This document shows, in pieces, positions 1-5,119 of a stretch of DNA of 8,100 nucleotides. The position numbers were made by a program, and so were the translations under genes. The DNA comes from an uncultured Eubacteriales bacterium (GTDB taxonomy: Bacteria > Bacillota > Clostridia > Oscillospirales > Oscillospiraceae). The notes beneath the pieces were generated by a model. The model searched no databases. It had not been told where the DNA came from and saw only the letters and a program-made list of their open reading frames with translations. The DNA lies in contig USIZ01000052.1 of the NCBI GenBank assembly GCA_900554855.1, forward strand, positions 1 through 8,100. Direction: 5' to 3'. How positions within the stretch are numbered: position 1 is the stretch's first letter; each line of letters begins with the position of its first letter.

Positions 1-2
1 CG

Positions 3-56
3 CCACCTCATCCGGCCCTTCGGGCCACCTTCCCCTCAAGGGGAAGGCTTTGGTGG
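3..56. repeat. Dispersed double-hairpin intergenic repeat, copy 1
   Basis: Two short hairpins are enclosed by a closing stem. CCACC (3-7) can pair with GGTGG (52-56). Inside are GGCCC/GGGCC (14-18 with 22-26) and CCTTCCCC/GGGGAAGG (28-35 with 40-47, loop TCAA). The second hairpin recurs in reverse orientation at 7482-7499. From memory, units of this type are common between genes in gut Oscillospirales genomes; that family assignment is not proven here. It lies just beyond the end of the leftward thiamine operon and may extend left of the window. Confidence 0.6.
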
Positions 57-71
57 TTTCATCTATCCCCC

Positions 72-117
72 AAAAAAAAACAACCCCGCCTTCTCTCAAA
101 CGAGAGAAGGCGGGGTT
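72..117 (-). terminator. Intrinsic terminator of the thi transport operon
   Basis: A perfect 16-bp stem (82-97 with 102-117, loop 98-101) is followed on the minus strand by a run of nine T (72-80) after two bases. It begins 12 bases beyond the ykoC stop codon, so it ends the four-gene leftward operon. The plus strand also has TTTTG after the stem, so some bidirectional activity is possible. Confidence 0.93.
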
Positions 118-128
118 TTGCTTTTTCC

Positions 129-830
129 TTAAAACGCGGCCAGCATGACGACGCACAGCGCCGCGCACACGGCGCAGAACAGTCCGTCGAACCAGCGCAC
201 CCGCACCGGCTCAAAGTCGCTGCGCGCTTCGTGCCCGTCAAAGCCCTTGGACTCCATGGCCACGGCCAGCGCCTCCGACCAGCGGACGGACTTGACCAGC
301 AGCGGCTTTAAAAAGGCCGGGGACACGGGGAACGGATTCTTGCCCCGGGCACGGAAGGCCGCCCGGGTGCGGCGGTACTCCTGCATCATGTGGGGAAACA
401 CGCCCCACGCGGCCAGCAGGCCGTAGGCGAAGATCTGGGGCAGGTGGAACTGGCGCTGAAAGGAGCGGATCATGAGCACCCGGTCGGTGGTCAGGCAGTA
501 GAGGTAACCGCCCCCGGCGAAGGCCAGCACCCGGGAGGCGTGGATCAGGCCGTTCCAGACGTGGGAGCCGGTCAGGATTATGTCGTTGCTGTTGACCGGC
601 ATTCCCTCCCCGGCGGAGAAGCGGTAGCCGGTGAAGAACATCCCGACGGCTGCCAGCAGAATGGGGGAGAGCAGGATGAGCAGCTTTTTCACGTCGGTGC
701 CGGAGCTCAGAATGCCCACGATGCACAGGGCGAAAAAGGCGAAGTTGAGGATCGGCTGATGCCGGAAGGCCAGCACGAAGGTCAGCACCATCAGGCAGAC
801 GAATTTAACCGCGGGATTGAGCCGCTTCAT
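129..830 (-). CDS. ykoC: ECF transporter transmembrane (T) subunit, YkoC type
   Basis: This is the energy-coupling transmembrane subunit of an ECF-class importer. It links the ATPase pair to the substrate-capture protein in the cell membrane. The protein has 233 residues, the usual size for the family. Hydrophobic membrane segments lie at about 9-40, 49-66, 100-112, 131-147 and 213-233. The cytoplasmic coupling region carries an ARG motif (161-163) and an ESKGF motif (193-197) in the place of the second Ala-Arg-Gly signature. I chose the ATG at 830 because AGGAGG (839-844) sits eight bases upstream and the family N-terminus begins there; a longer open frame upstream reads through the ATPase gene in the wrong frame. 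The start lies inside the 3' end of ykoD, overlapping it by 26 bases, which implies translational coupling. A strong terminator follows. Confidence 0.93.
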   Translation of the reverse strand: MKRLNPAVKFVCLMVLTFVLAFRHQPILNFAFFALCIVGILSSGTDVKKLLILLSPILLAAVGMFFTGYRFSAGEGMPVNSNDIILTGSHVWNGLIHASRVLAFAGGGYLYCLTTDRVLMIRSFQRQFHLPQIFAYGLLAAWGVFPHMMQEYRRTRAAFRARGKNPFPVSPAFLKPLLVKSVRWSEALAVAMESKGFDGHEARSDFEPVRVRWFDGLFCAVCAALCVVMLAAF

Positions 831-2226
831 GGAGCTTCCCTCCTTCCAGACGGAGCACCACGTCGCCGTAGTCCTCGGCCAGCTGGCGGTCGTGGGTGGA
901 GAAGATGAGCGCGGCGCGGCGGGATCTGGCGGCGCGGCACAGCTCGTCCATGACGGCCATGGTGTTGGTGCGGTCCTGGGCATAGGTGGGCTCGTCGCAC
1001 ACCAGCACCCGGCAGTCGTAGGCCATGAGGGCGGCCACGCCGAGACGGCGCTGCTGCCCCTGACTGAGCAGATAGGGGGACACATCCCGGTAGCGCCACA
1101 GGCGGATGCCCCTCAGAATTTTCTCGCTCCCGGCGTCGGCGTCCTCCCGCAGGCTGGCGGCGATCTCCTGCCGGACGGTGCCGCCGATGAACTGATCCTG
1201 CGGGCTCTGGGTGACAAAGCCGATGCGGCCCAGGTGCTTTTTCTTCTGTTTACGCAGCTCCACGCCGTCCAGCAGAGCGGAGCCGGAATAGCGGCACACG
1301 CCGGCCAGCGCGTTGAACAGGGTGGACTTGCCGCAGCCGCTCTCGCCGACGACGGCGTAGATGACGCCCCGGCGGAAGGCGGCGTCCACGCCGTCCAGCA
1401 CCGCCCGGCCGTCATAGCGCACGGTGAGATCCTTCAGCTCCAGCACCACGTCCCCCGGTTCGGCGGGGGCCAGGTCGGGGGCGTAGCTCACCCCCGGGGC
1501 GATGACGCCCGCCTGCTCCAGCCGGGCGGGGTCGGGGCGGTGCAGATCCATGGTCTCCGGGGCGATGACGCCGTCCCGGAAGAAGTACAGGGTGTCGGCA
1601 GTACCGACCCAGTGGTCGAGCCGGTGATCCACCGCCAGAATGCCCATGCCCTGCTCCTCGTGGAGCCGGCGCAGCTTGGCGGCGATGGCGGCGGCGGAGG
1701 CGTCGTCAATGTTGGCGAAGGGCTCGTCCAGCAGCAGCCACTTGGGGCGGATGAGCACCAGACAGGCCAGCATGACCTTCTGCTTCTCGCCGCCGGACAG
1801 GGAGACGAGGGTTCGGTGCTTCAGGTGGGAAATGCCGCAGAAGTCCAGCGCCCGATCCATCTCCTGCTCCACCTGCTCCGGAGGCGTGCAGAGGTTTTCC
1901 AGACAGAAGATCAGCTCGTTGCGCACCGTGTCCATGCAGAACTGAAGCTCCGGGTTCTGGAACATCATGCTGACCAGACGGCACCGCTGAGCCGGGGCGA
2001 GCGCCCCCACGTCCTGCCCCTCCACCAGAATTTTTCCGGCGCGGAGCACCCCGCCGTTGCGGGGGTAGAGCCCCGCCGCCAGATAGAGCAGGGTGGACTT
2101 GCCGCAGCCGGACACGCCGGTCAGCACGCTGATGCGGTCGGGGTCGAATGCGGCCGAAAAATCGTGGATGGTGTCCTGCCCGTCCTCGAAATAGGAGAAG
2201 GACACCCCCTCAAACCGGATGCTCAT
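805..2226 (-). CDS. ykoD: ECF transporter duplicated ATPase, YkoD type
   Basis: This 473-residue protein fuses the two ABC ATPases that power an ECF importer, normally separate as EcfA and EcfA'. Domain 1 (about 1-225) has Walker A GVSGCGKST (37-45), Q-loop FQNPELQF (89-96), signature LSGGEKQ (143-149), Walker B LLLDEP (164-169) and H-loop His201. Domain 2 (about 260-473) has GESGCGKST (294-302), TQSPQDQF (339-346), a divergent signature LSQGQQ (387-392), VLVCDEP and H-loop His445. FQNPE and the Q-loop QDQF are typical of ECF ATPases. The ATG at 2226 forms an ATGA overlap with the stop of the preceding gene. A GTG 60 bases upstream was not chosen because its extra residues are the out-of-frame tail of that gene. 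It works with ykoE and ykoC in the same operon. Substrate specificity comes from YkoE, not from this subunit. Confidence 0.95.
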   Translation of the reverse strand: MSIRFEGVSFSYFEDGQDTIHDFSAAFDPDRISVLTGVSGCGKSTLLYLAAGLYPRNGGVLRAGKILVEGQDVGALAPAQRCRLVSMMFQNPELQFCMDTVRNELIFCLENLCTPPEQVEQEMDRALDFCGISHLKHRTLVSLSGGEKQKVMLACLVLIRPKWLLLDEPFANIDDASAAAIAAKLRRLHEEQGMGILAVDHRLDHWVGTADTLYFFRDGVIAPETMDLHRPDPARLEQAGVIAPGVSYAPDLAPAEPGDVVLELKDLTVRYDGRAVLDGVDAAFRRGVIYAVVGESGCGKSTLFNALAGVCRYSGSALLDGVELRKQKKKHLGRIGFVTQSPQDQFIGGTVRQEIAASLREDADAGSEKILRGIRLWRYRDVSPYLLSQGQQRRLGVAALMAYDCRVLVCDEPTYAQDRTNTMAVMDELCRAARSRRAALIFSTHDRQLAEDYGDVVLRLEGGKLHEAAQSRG

Positions 2227-3107
2227 TCCTCGGTGAAGAACGCGTTGGTGTACTCGTCGTCCCGGCGGCCGGAGATCAGGCCGCACTCCACCAGAAAGTC
2301 CGCCATGGGCTCCCAGCGCTCCGGGGCGATGCGGCCCCAGCGGCCCTTTTCGTCCAGCAGAATGGGGGAAAGATGCTTCTGGCTGCGGATGAGCAGGGCG
2401 TCGGAGGAGTCGCCGGGCATCATGTCCTTGACCTCCAGCACGGCCTCCTCCGGGTGGGCCGCGCCGTAGCGGTAGCCCCGATCCAGGCAGGCCAGGAAGG
2501 CTTTGACCGCCTCGGGGCGCTTGGTCAGCACCTCATGGGTGGCGGCGATGGCGGGGGCGCAGAAGTTGAAGATGGGGTCGAAGTCGCCCAGATTGAAGTA
2601 GTTGATCTCCTTACCGGCCTCCAGCAGCACCTGATTCTCCCAGTTCTCATAGACCCAGGTGGCGTCGGCCACGTCTCCGAGGGTGGCCACGATGTCGCCC
2701 ACGTCCAGATTGACCAGCTTCACCTTGCCGTAATCGCCGCCGTCCTTGGCCATGACCCGGCTGATGGCCTTGTGGAACCACTCGGGGCTCCAGTGGGTCA
2801 GCCGCTTGCCCTCCAGCTCCCGGGGACGGGTGATGCCCGCCTCCTTGAGGGAGACGATGCCGGAGTCGCACTTCTGGGTCATGACGGCCACGGCGGTCAG
2901 GCCGATGCCGCGCTCCATGCAGTCCAGCATGGCGATCTCAGGGCCGCAGACGAAGTCGGCGCCGTGCAGCTCCATCTCGCCGTGGACGTCGCCGAAGATC
3001 TCCACGTCAAGTCCGGCCTCGGCAAACCAGCCCCGCTTCTGGGCGATCAGAAAACCGATGTGGTTGGTGTTGGGGAACCAGTCCAGAACAACTTTCAGCT
3101 TTTCCAT
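2223..3107 (-). CDS. THI5/NMT1-domain binding protein, no signal peptide
   Basis: This 294-residue protein has the periplasmic-binding-protein fold of the THI5/NMT1 (ThiY-like) family, which binds pyrimidine precursors of thiamine. The family hallmark DWFPNTNH is at 9-16, followed by the usual GWFAEAGLDVEI stretch. The C-terminal part ends in the helical region seen in ThiY proteins. ThiY proteins are normally exported lipoproteins, yet this one starts directly at the mature fold. No signal peptide or lipobox is present, and the 27-base gap to ykoE contains no upstream in-frame start. It is therefore predicted to stay in the cytoplasm. The CCCFC motif of yeast Thi5 HMP-P synthase is absent, so I do not call it an enzyme. 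An AAAGGCGG ribosome site lies about 10 bases before the ATG. Its TPP-controlled operon position supports a thiamine-precursor role; the ligand is inferred. Confidence 0.88.
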   Translation of the reverse strand: MEKLKVVLDWFPNTNHIGFLIAQKRGWFAEAGLDVEIFGDVHGEMELHGADFVCGPEIAMLDCMERGIGLTAVAVMTQKCDSGIVSLKEAGITRPRELEGKRLTHWSPEWFHKAISRVMAKDGGDYGKVKLVNLDVGDIVATLGDVADATWVYENWENQVLLEAGKEINYFNLGDFDPIFNFCAPAIAATHEVLTKRPEAVKAFLACLDRGYRYGAAHPEEAVLEVKDMMPGDSSDALLIRSQKHLSPILLDEKGRWGRIAPERWEPMADFLVECGLISGRRDDEYTNAFFTEE

Positions 3108-3134
3108 GTTCGCTATACCGCCTTTCTCAAAAAA

Positions 3135-3740
3135 TCAGTCTTCCTCGTTGTATACGCGCCCCGCTCTGACCGCGCTGCCGATGGCGTAGCTCTTGACCAC
3201 GCCGGTCTTGGCCAGCGCGTCGCCGGCCAGCTTGCAGATGATGCCGGAGAATACGATGGCGCTGACAAAGCGCACGGCCAGCTGGGCGGCCAGCATGGAG
3301 GGAGCCAGCAGGTAGTAGCTCAGATAGTACAGCTCATAGCAGAAGATGAACAGTGCGGACAGCATGCTGGCCAGGCTCATGGACAGCAGGTTCCACTTCT
3401 TATAGCGGAAGCAGGCGAAGATCACCTCGGCGCCCAGACCCTGGATGAAGCCGGTCAGCACCACGGTCAGGCCGCCGGAGTTGCCCATGAGCAGCTCGAC
3501 GACGGAGGCCAGGATCTCGGTCACCAGCGCCACGCCGGGCTTGCGGATGATATAGGCGGCCAGAGTGGCGGCCATGAACCAGACGCCGTAGATCAGCTCA
3601 AAGCCGAAGGCGGACAGGCCCAGGGGGGTCAGAGCGGTGGAGATGACCATGCCGCCGTTGAACACCGCCAGATAGATGGCCGCAAAGACCACGCCGAGAA
3701 TGGCCATCAGAATAACGTCCTTCAGTTTCCACTTGTTCAT
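3135..3740 (-). CDS. ykoE: ECF substrate-capture (S) subunit, YkoE family
   Basis: This is the integral-membrane S component of a thiamine-related ECF importer. It binds the substrate and docks onto the YkoD/YkoC module. The protein has 201 residues, close to Bacillus YkoE. It shares the family landmarks YGVWF (51-55), IRKPG (65-69), GNSGG (86-90) and QGLGAE (100-105), with about five or six hydrophobic segments. I chose the ATG at 3740, preceded by AAAGGA ten bases upstream. An in-frame GTG at 3767 abuts the leader terminator and adds nine residues that the family lacks. It is the first gene after the TPP riboswitch, so its expression should fall when thiamine pyrophosphate is plentiful. In Bacillus the partner gene ykoF precedes ykoEDC. 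Here no ykoF is present, and a THI5-like gene follows instead. Confidence 0.95.
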   Translation of the reverse strand: MNKWKLKDVILMAILGVVFAAIYLAVFNGGMVISTALTPLGLSAFGFELIYGVWFMAATLAAYIIRKPGVALVTEILASVVELLMGNSGGLTVVLTGFIQGLGAEVIFACFRYKKWNLLSMSLASMLSALFIFCYELYYLSYYLLAPSMLAAQLAVRFVSAIVFSGIICKLAGDALAKTGVVKSYAIGSAVRAGRVYNEED

Positions 3741-3769
3741 AATAATACAGTCCTTTCTTTCTCTCACTG

Positions 3770-3800
3770 AAAAAGCCGCCGGTGCTGGGCACCGACGGCT
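3770..3800 (-). terminator. Riboswitch-controlled leader terminator
   Basis: A 12-bp stem with one G-U wobble (3789-3800 with 3774-3785, loop 3786-3788) is followed by a short T run on the minus strand (3770-3773). It lies between the TPP aptamer and the ykoE ribosome site. This is the position expected for a transcription-attenuation expression platform. I did not resolve a convincing antiterminator pairing. Confidence 0.88.
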
Positions 3801-3819
3801 TGAATTGCGGCAGAAATGT

Positions 3820-3912
3820 CCGCTTTCCCTGCGCTGGCATTATCCAACAGGTTCCATGGGTCATGGGCATCAGGCCCAACTCTCAGCCGAACTTTATCCA
3901 GCTCCCCGGCGA
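3820..3912 (-). promoter_or_regulatory. TPP riboswitch (THI element)
   Basis: The minus strand carries the conserved landmarks of the thiamine pyrophosphate aptamer in order: GGGG near 3907-3904, GGCTGAGAG, ACCC, AACCTG, then TGGATAATGCCAGCGCAGGG. P1 can form from 3909-3912 with 3820-3823, P2 from the GGGG/ACCC pair, P3 from GCTG/CGGC, and P4/P5 from CCTG/CAGG and TGG/CCA. An extra hairpin (TGGGC/GCCCA) sits in the variable arm after CTGAGAG. TPP binding is known to favour the downstream terminator in Firmicutes. The element should therefore shut off the ykoE, THI5-like, ykoD, ykoC operon when thiamine is sufficient. Confidence 0.97.
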
Positions 3913-3933
3913 TTCAGTTTTTTGAACGGGGGT

Positions 3934-3962
3934 ATCATAGCACAGTTGGCAACAGATTGCAA
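3934..3962 (-). promoter_or_regulatory. Promoter of the thi transport operon
   Basis: On the minus strand a -35 TTGCAA (3962-3957) and a -10 TATGAT (3939-3934) are separated by exactly 17 bases. TG before the -10 (TGTGCTATGAT) adds a partial extended element. Transcription would start near 3927, about 15 bases before the riboswitch P1 stem. Confidence 0.8.
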
Positions 3963-3990
3963 GGCGGAACGGACAGAAAGCAAAATTTGC

Positions 3991-4029
3991 GGGCAAAAGC
4001 TCTGCCCCGGGCATAGCGCCCGGGGCAGA
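3991..4029 (-). terminator. Terminator of the 4001-4186 RNA
   Basis: A perfect 12-bp GC-rich stem (4018-4029 with 4001-4012, loop GCTAT) is followed on the minus strand by GCTTTTG (4000-3994). The U-tract is short and offset by two bases, so efficiency is uncertain. It separates the putative structured RNA from the thi operon promoter about 30 bases further on. The plus strand also has ATTTT after the stem. Confidence 0.65.
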
Positions 4030-4186
4030 ATTTTGGATTTTGCCATCGGCAAAGGGGGATCGGTGGTCTCACTGCGGAAGTTCCATCAACTGGAACGCGG
4101 GCCATCGAAACTGCGAGGATCCTTCGCAGCGCGATAGGGGGCGGTATTTCCAGCTTTTGAGATGAAAAAACCGTAATTTACCAACT
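4001..4186 (-). ncRNA. Candidate stand-alone structured RNA, about 186 nt
   Basis: No credible gene lies here, but the minus strand has a near-consensus promoter just upstream and a 12-bp terminator stem at the end. Between them, nested pairings can form: TTGG/CCAA (4181-4184 with 4033-4036), CGGT/ACCG (4170-4173 with 4061-4064), TCTCA/TGAGA (4158-4162 with 4067-4071) and GC-T-GGAA/TTCCGC (4148-4154 with 4074-4079). These enclose two hairpins. One has stems 4132-4137/4102-4107 and 4124-4129/4111-4116. The other is GTTCCA/TGGAAC (4091-4096 with 4080-4085). A third hairpin, TTTGCC/GGCAAA (4048-4053 with 4039-4044), lies nearer the 3' end. The layout (closing stem, internal bubble with a 3'-side hairpin, apical stem) loosely recalls 6S RNA, and the length fits. 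I do not recognise a 6S sequence signature, and the apical stem is short. It could instead be a leader or an unknown RNA. Confidence 0.55.
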
Positions 4187-4192
4187 GCTTTT

Positions 4193-4222
4193 ATTATATC
4201 ACTTCTTGTTAAATAAAGTCAA
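4193..4222 (-). promoter_or_regulatory. Strong promoter of the structured RNA
   Basis: On the minus strand TTGACT (4222-4217, five of six consensus bases) and a perfect TATAAT (4198-4193) are separated by 18 AT-rich bases. The predicted start is near 4186. This is among the strongest-looking promoters in the window, and it precedes no minus-strand coding sequence. Confidence 0.8.
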
Positions 4223-4226
4223 CAAG
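4205..4226. promoter_or_regulatory. Operator-like inverted repeat between divergent promoters
   Basis: CTTGTTAA (4205-4212) and TCAACAAG (4219-4226) form an 8-bp inverted repeat with one mismatch and a 6-bp centre. Half-site spacing suits a dimeric HTH_XRE repressor. The right half overlaps the -35 of the minus-strand RNA promoter, and the repeat sits just upstream of the XRE gene promoter. Binding by the neighbouring regulator is inference. Confidence 0.45.
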
Positions 4227-4232
4227 TGGAGA

Positions 4233-4261
4233 TTAAAAAGTTCGCATCCTGTGGATATAAT
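4233..4261 (+). promoter_or_regulatory. Promoter of the XRE regulator gene
   Basis: A perfect -10 TATAAT (4256-4261) lies 17 bases after TTAAAA (4233-4238, four of six consensus). The start would be near 4268, giving a leader of about 15 bases to the ATG. The promoter diverges from that of the structured RNA. Confidence 0.65.
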
Positions 4262-4282
4262 TTAATAAGCTGAGGGGGGCGC

Positions 4283-4618
4283 ATGAGCATGACAGAACAG
4301 GAACTGTTTTTGCAGGAAGTTGGCAGGCGGATCGCCGAGCGCCGCAAGCAGCTTGGCATGACGCAGGAGATGCTGGCGGAGCGGGGCGATATGACGCCCC
4401 AGTTTGTCTCCTATGCCGAGGCGGGGAAGCGGGCCATGCGGCCGGAAAATCTGCTGAAGCTGGCCTCGTCCCTCGGGGTCAGCGCGGATTACCTCCTGAC
4501 CGGCGACATCATTGACAAAGATCTGCTTCTGCTGTCGGAAAAGCTGAGACAGCTCACACCGGAGCAGGTGCGCATTGTGGAGTGCATCATAGATGAGTGC
4601 GTGCGGCTGTATGCATAG
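4283..4618 (+). CDS. XRE-family helix-turn-helix regulator
   Basis: This small (111-residue) DNA-binding protein has an N-terminal HTH_XRE (Cro/C1-type) domain at about 13-74. The scaffold helix carries RIAERRKQLGMTQEMLA, the recognition helix is around TPQFVSYAEAGKR (38-50), and the canonical end LGVSADYLLTG follows. A 35-residue helical tail (about 76-111) could mediate dimerisation, as in small SinR-like repressors. GAGGGGGG (4272-4279) precedes the ATG at 4283. A second in-frame ATG at 4289 is spaced slightly better, so the true start is uncertain by two residues. Its own promoter and terminator make it monocistronic. It diverges from the structured RNA, with an operator-like inverted repeat between them, so autoregulation or control of that RNA is plausible. 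No effector domain is visible and the target genes are unknown. Confidence 0.9.
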   Translation: MSMTEQELFLQEVGRRIAERRKQLGMTQEMLAERGDMTPQFVSYAEAGKRAMRPENLLKLASSLGVSADYLLTGDIIDKDLLLLSEKLRQLTPEQVRIVECIIDECVRLYA

Positions 4619-4655
4619 GGTGCGGAGCGTGCGCAGATAGAAATAAAAGAGCGGG

Positions 4656-4698
4656 ACACCCCGGACAGAGCGCTGAAATGCGCCGTCCGGGGTGTTTT
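4656..4698 (+). terminator. Terminator of the XRE regulator gene
   Basis: An 11-bp stem, ACACCCCGGAC (4656-4666) with GTCCGGGGTGT (4685-4695), is extended by GCGC/GCGC inside and followed by TTTTC. It lies 37 bases after the stop codon. Its T-tract overlaps the predicted sigma-E -35 element of spoIIID. Confidence 0.9.
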
Positions 4699-4726
4699 CA
4701 TATTTCTCCGGGCGGTTTCATAGACT
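4698..4726 (+). promoter_or_regulatory. Predicted sigma-E promoter of spoIIID
   Basis: TCATATT (4698-4704) and CATAGACT (4719-4726) are separated by 14 bases. They match the Bacillus sigma-E pattern KMATATT-N14/15-CATACAHT with one -10 mismatch. Sigma-E (mother-cell) control of spoIIID is established in Bacillus. Here it is predicted from sequence only. Confidence 0.65.
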
Positions 4727-4756
4727 GGAGCAACAGAAACCGGGGGAGTGGCGCGA

Positions 4757-5035
4757 GTGAAAGGGAATATCGAGGAGCGGGCCGTCCTGCTGGCCCAGTA
4801 TATTATTGAGCACAAGGCCACCGTCCGCTCGGCGGCAAAGCGGTTTGGGGTGTCCAAGAGTACGGTACACAAGGACCTGTCTGAGCGGCTGCCCGGGTTC
4901 AATCGGCCGCTCTACTTGCAGGTGAAGCAGGTGTTAGAGGAGAACAAGGCCCAGCGGCACATCCGGGGCGGCATGGCCACCCGGGAGAAGTACCGGCACA
5001 TGGAAGCACTCCGGCACGGGAACGGGGGAGTGTGA
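4757..5035 (+). CDS. spoIIID: Sporulation transcriptional regulator SpoIIID
   Basis: SpoIIID is a mother-cell DNA-binding protein that activates or represses sigma-E and sigma-K regulon genes during sporulation. The 92-residue product aligns along its length with Bacillus SpoIIID (93 residues). The helix-turn-helix lies at about 21-43 and includes RFGVSKSTVHKDLSERLP (29-46), nearly identical to the Bacillus version. The basic C-terminal helix has RHIRGGMATREKYR (67-80). I chose the GTG at 4757: GGGGGAG (4742-4748) sits eight bases upstream, and the resulting N-terminus matches Bacillus position for position (xxxxIxER). A GTG at 4748 overlaps the ribosome site and adds three residues. The gene is monocistronic, between a predicted sigma-E promoter and a terminator, and it is the best evidence that the organism descends from spore formers. 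Confidence 0.97.
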   Translation: MKGNIEERAVLLAQYIIEHKATVRSAAKRFGVSKSTVHKDLSERLPGFNRPLYLQVKQVLEENKAQRHIRGGMATREKYRHMEALRHGNGGV

Positions 5036-5061
5036 CTGCGGCCTGCTGAACCGGCAAGCAT

Positions 5062-5108
5062 AAAAACGAAAGCCCGCCTCGAAAATTTCGGGGCGGGGCT
5101 GCTATTTT
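5062..5108. terminator. Bidirectional terminator between convergent genes
   Basis: A stem of about 14 bp with one bulge and one G-U pair (5071-5083 with 5086-5100) is flanked by ATTTT on the plus side (5104-5107). On the minus side it is flanked by TTTCGTTTTT. It sits 35 bases after spoIIID and 20 bases after the YczE-like gene's stop, so it probably serves both. Confidence 0.85.
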
Positions 5109-5119
5109 GTGGGGGATGT

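Noticed and set aside
817..2469. A 550-codon open frame on the plus strand opposite ykoD
   Set aside because: It is the antisense shadow of a GC-rich gene. Its translation is Gly/Ala/Val/Gln/His-rich with no domain, while the minus strand encodes a complete ABC ATPase pair.
2223..3107. A yeast Thi5-type HMP-P synthase
   Set aside because: The CCCFC motif is absent. By eye-alignment from memory, the Lys and His positions used by Thi5 are Gly and Ala here. The transporter operon favours a binding role.
2148..3770. A 540-codon plus-strand open frame opposite the THI5-like gene and ykoE
   Set aside because: It crosses two well-recognised minus-strand genes, has low-complexity His/Gln/Gly content and lacks a ribosome site.
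3676..4137. A plus-strand frame covering the riboswitch and structured RNA
   Set aside because: It starts inside ykoE antisense and runs through the riboswitch, terminators and promoters. It has no ribosome site and no domain.
4001..4186. Firm assignment of the structured RNA as 6S, SRP or RNase P RNA
   Set aside because: I see no SRP GGAA-loop signature and no RNase P core motifs, and the apical stem is short for 6S. Only a general architectural likeness to 6S remains.
4748..4756. The upstream GTG at 4748 as the spoIIID start
   Set aside because: The GGGGGAG ribosome site overlaps that codon. The GTG at 4757 has ideal spacing and matches the Bacillus N-terminus.
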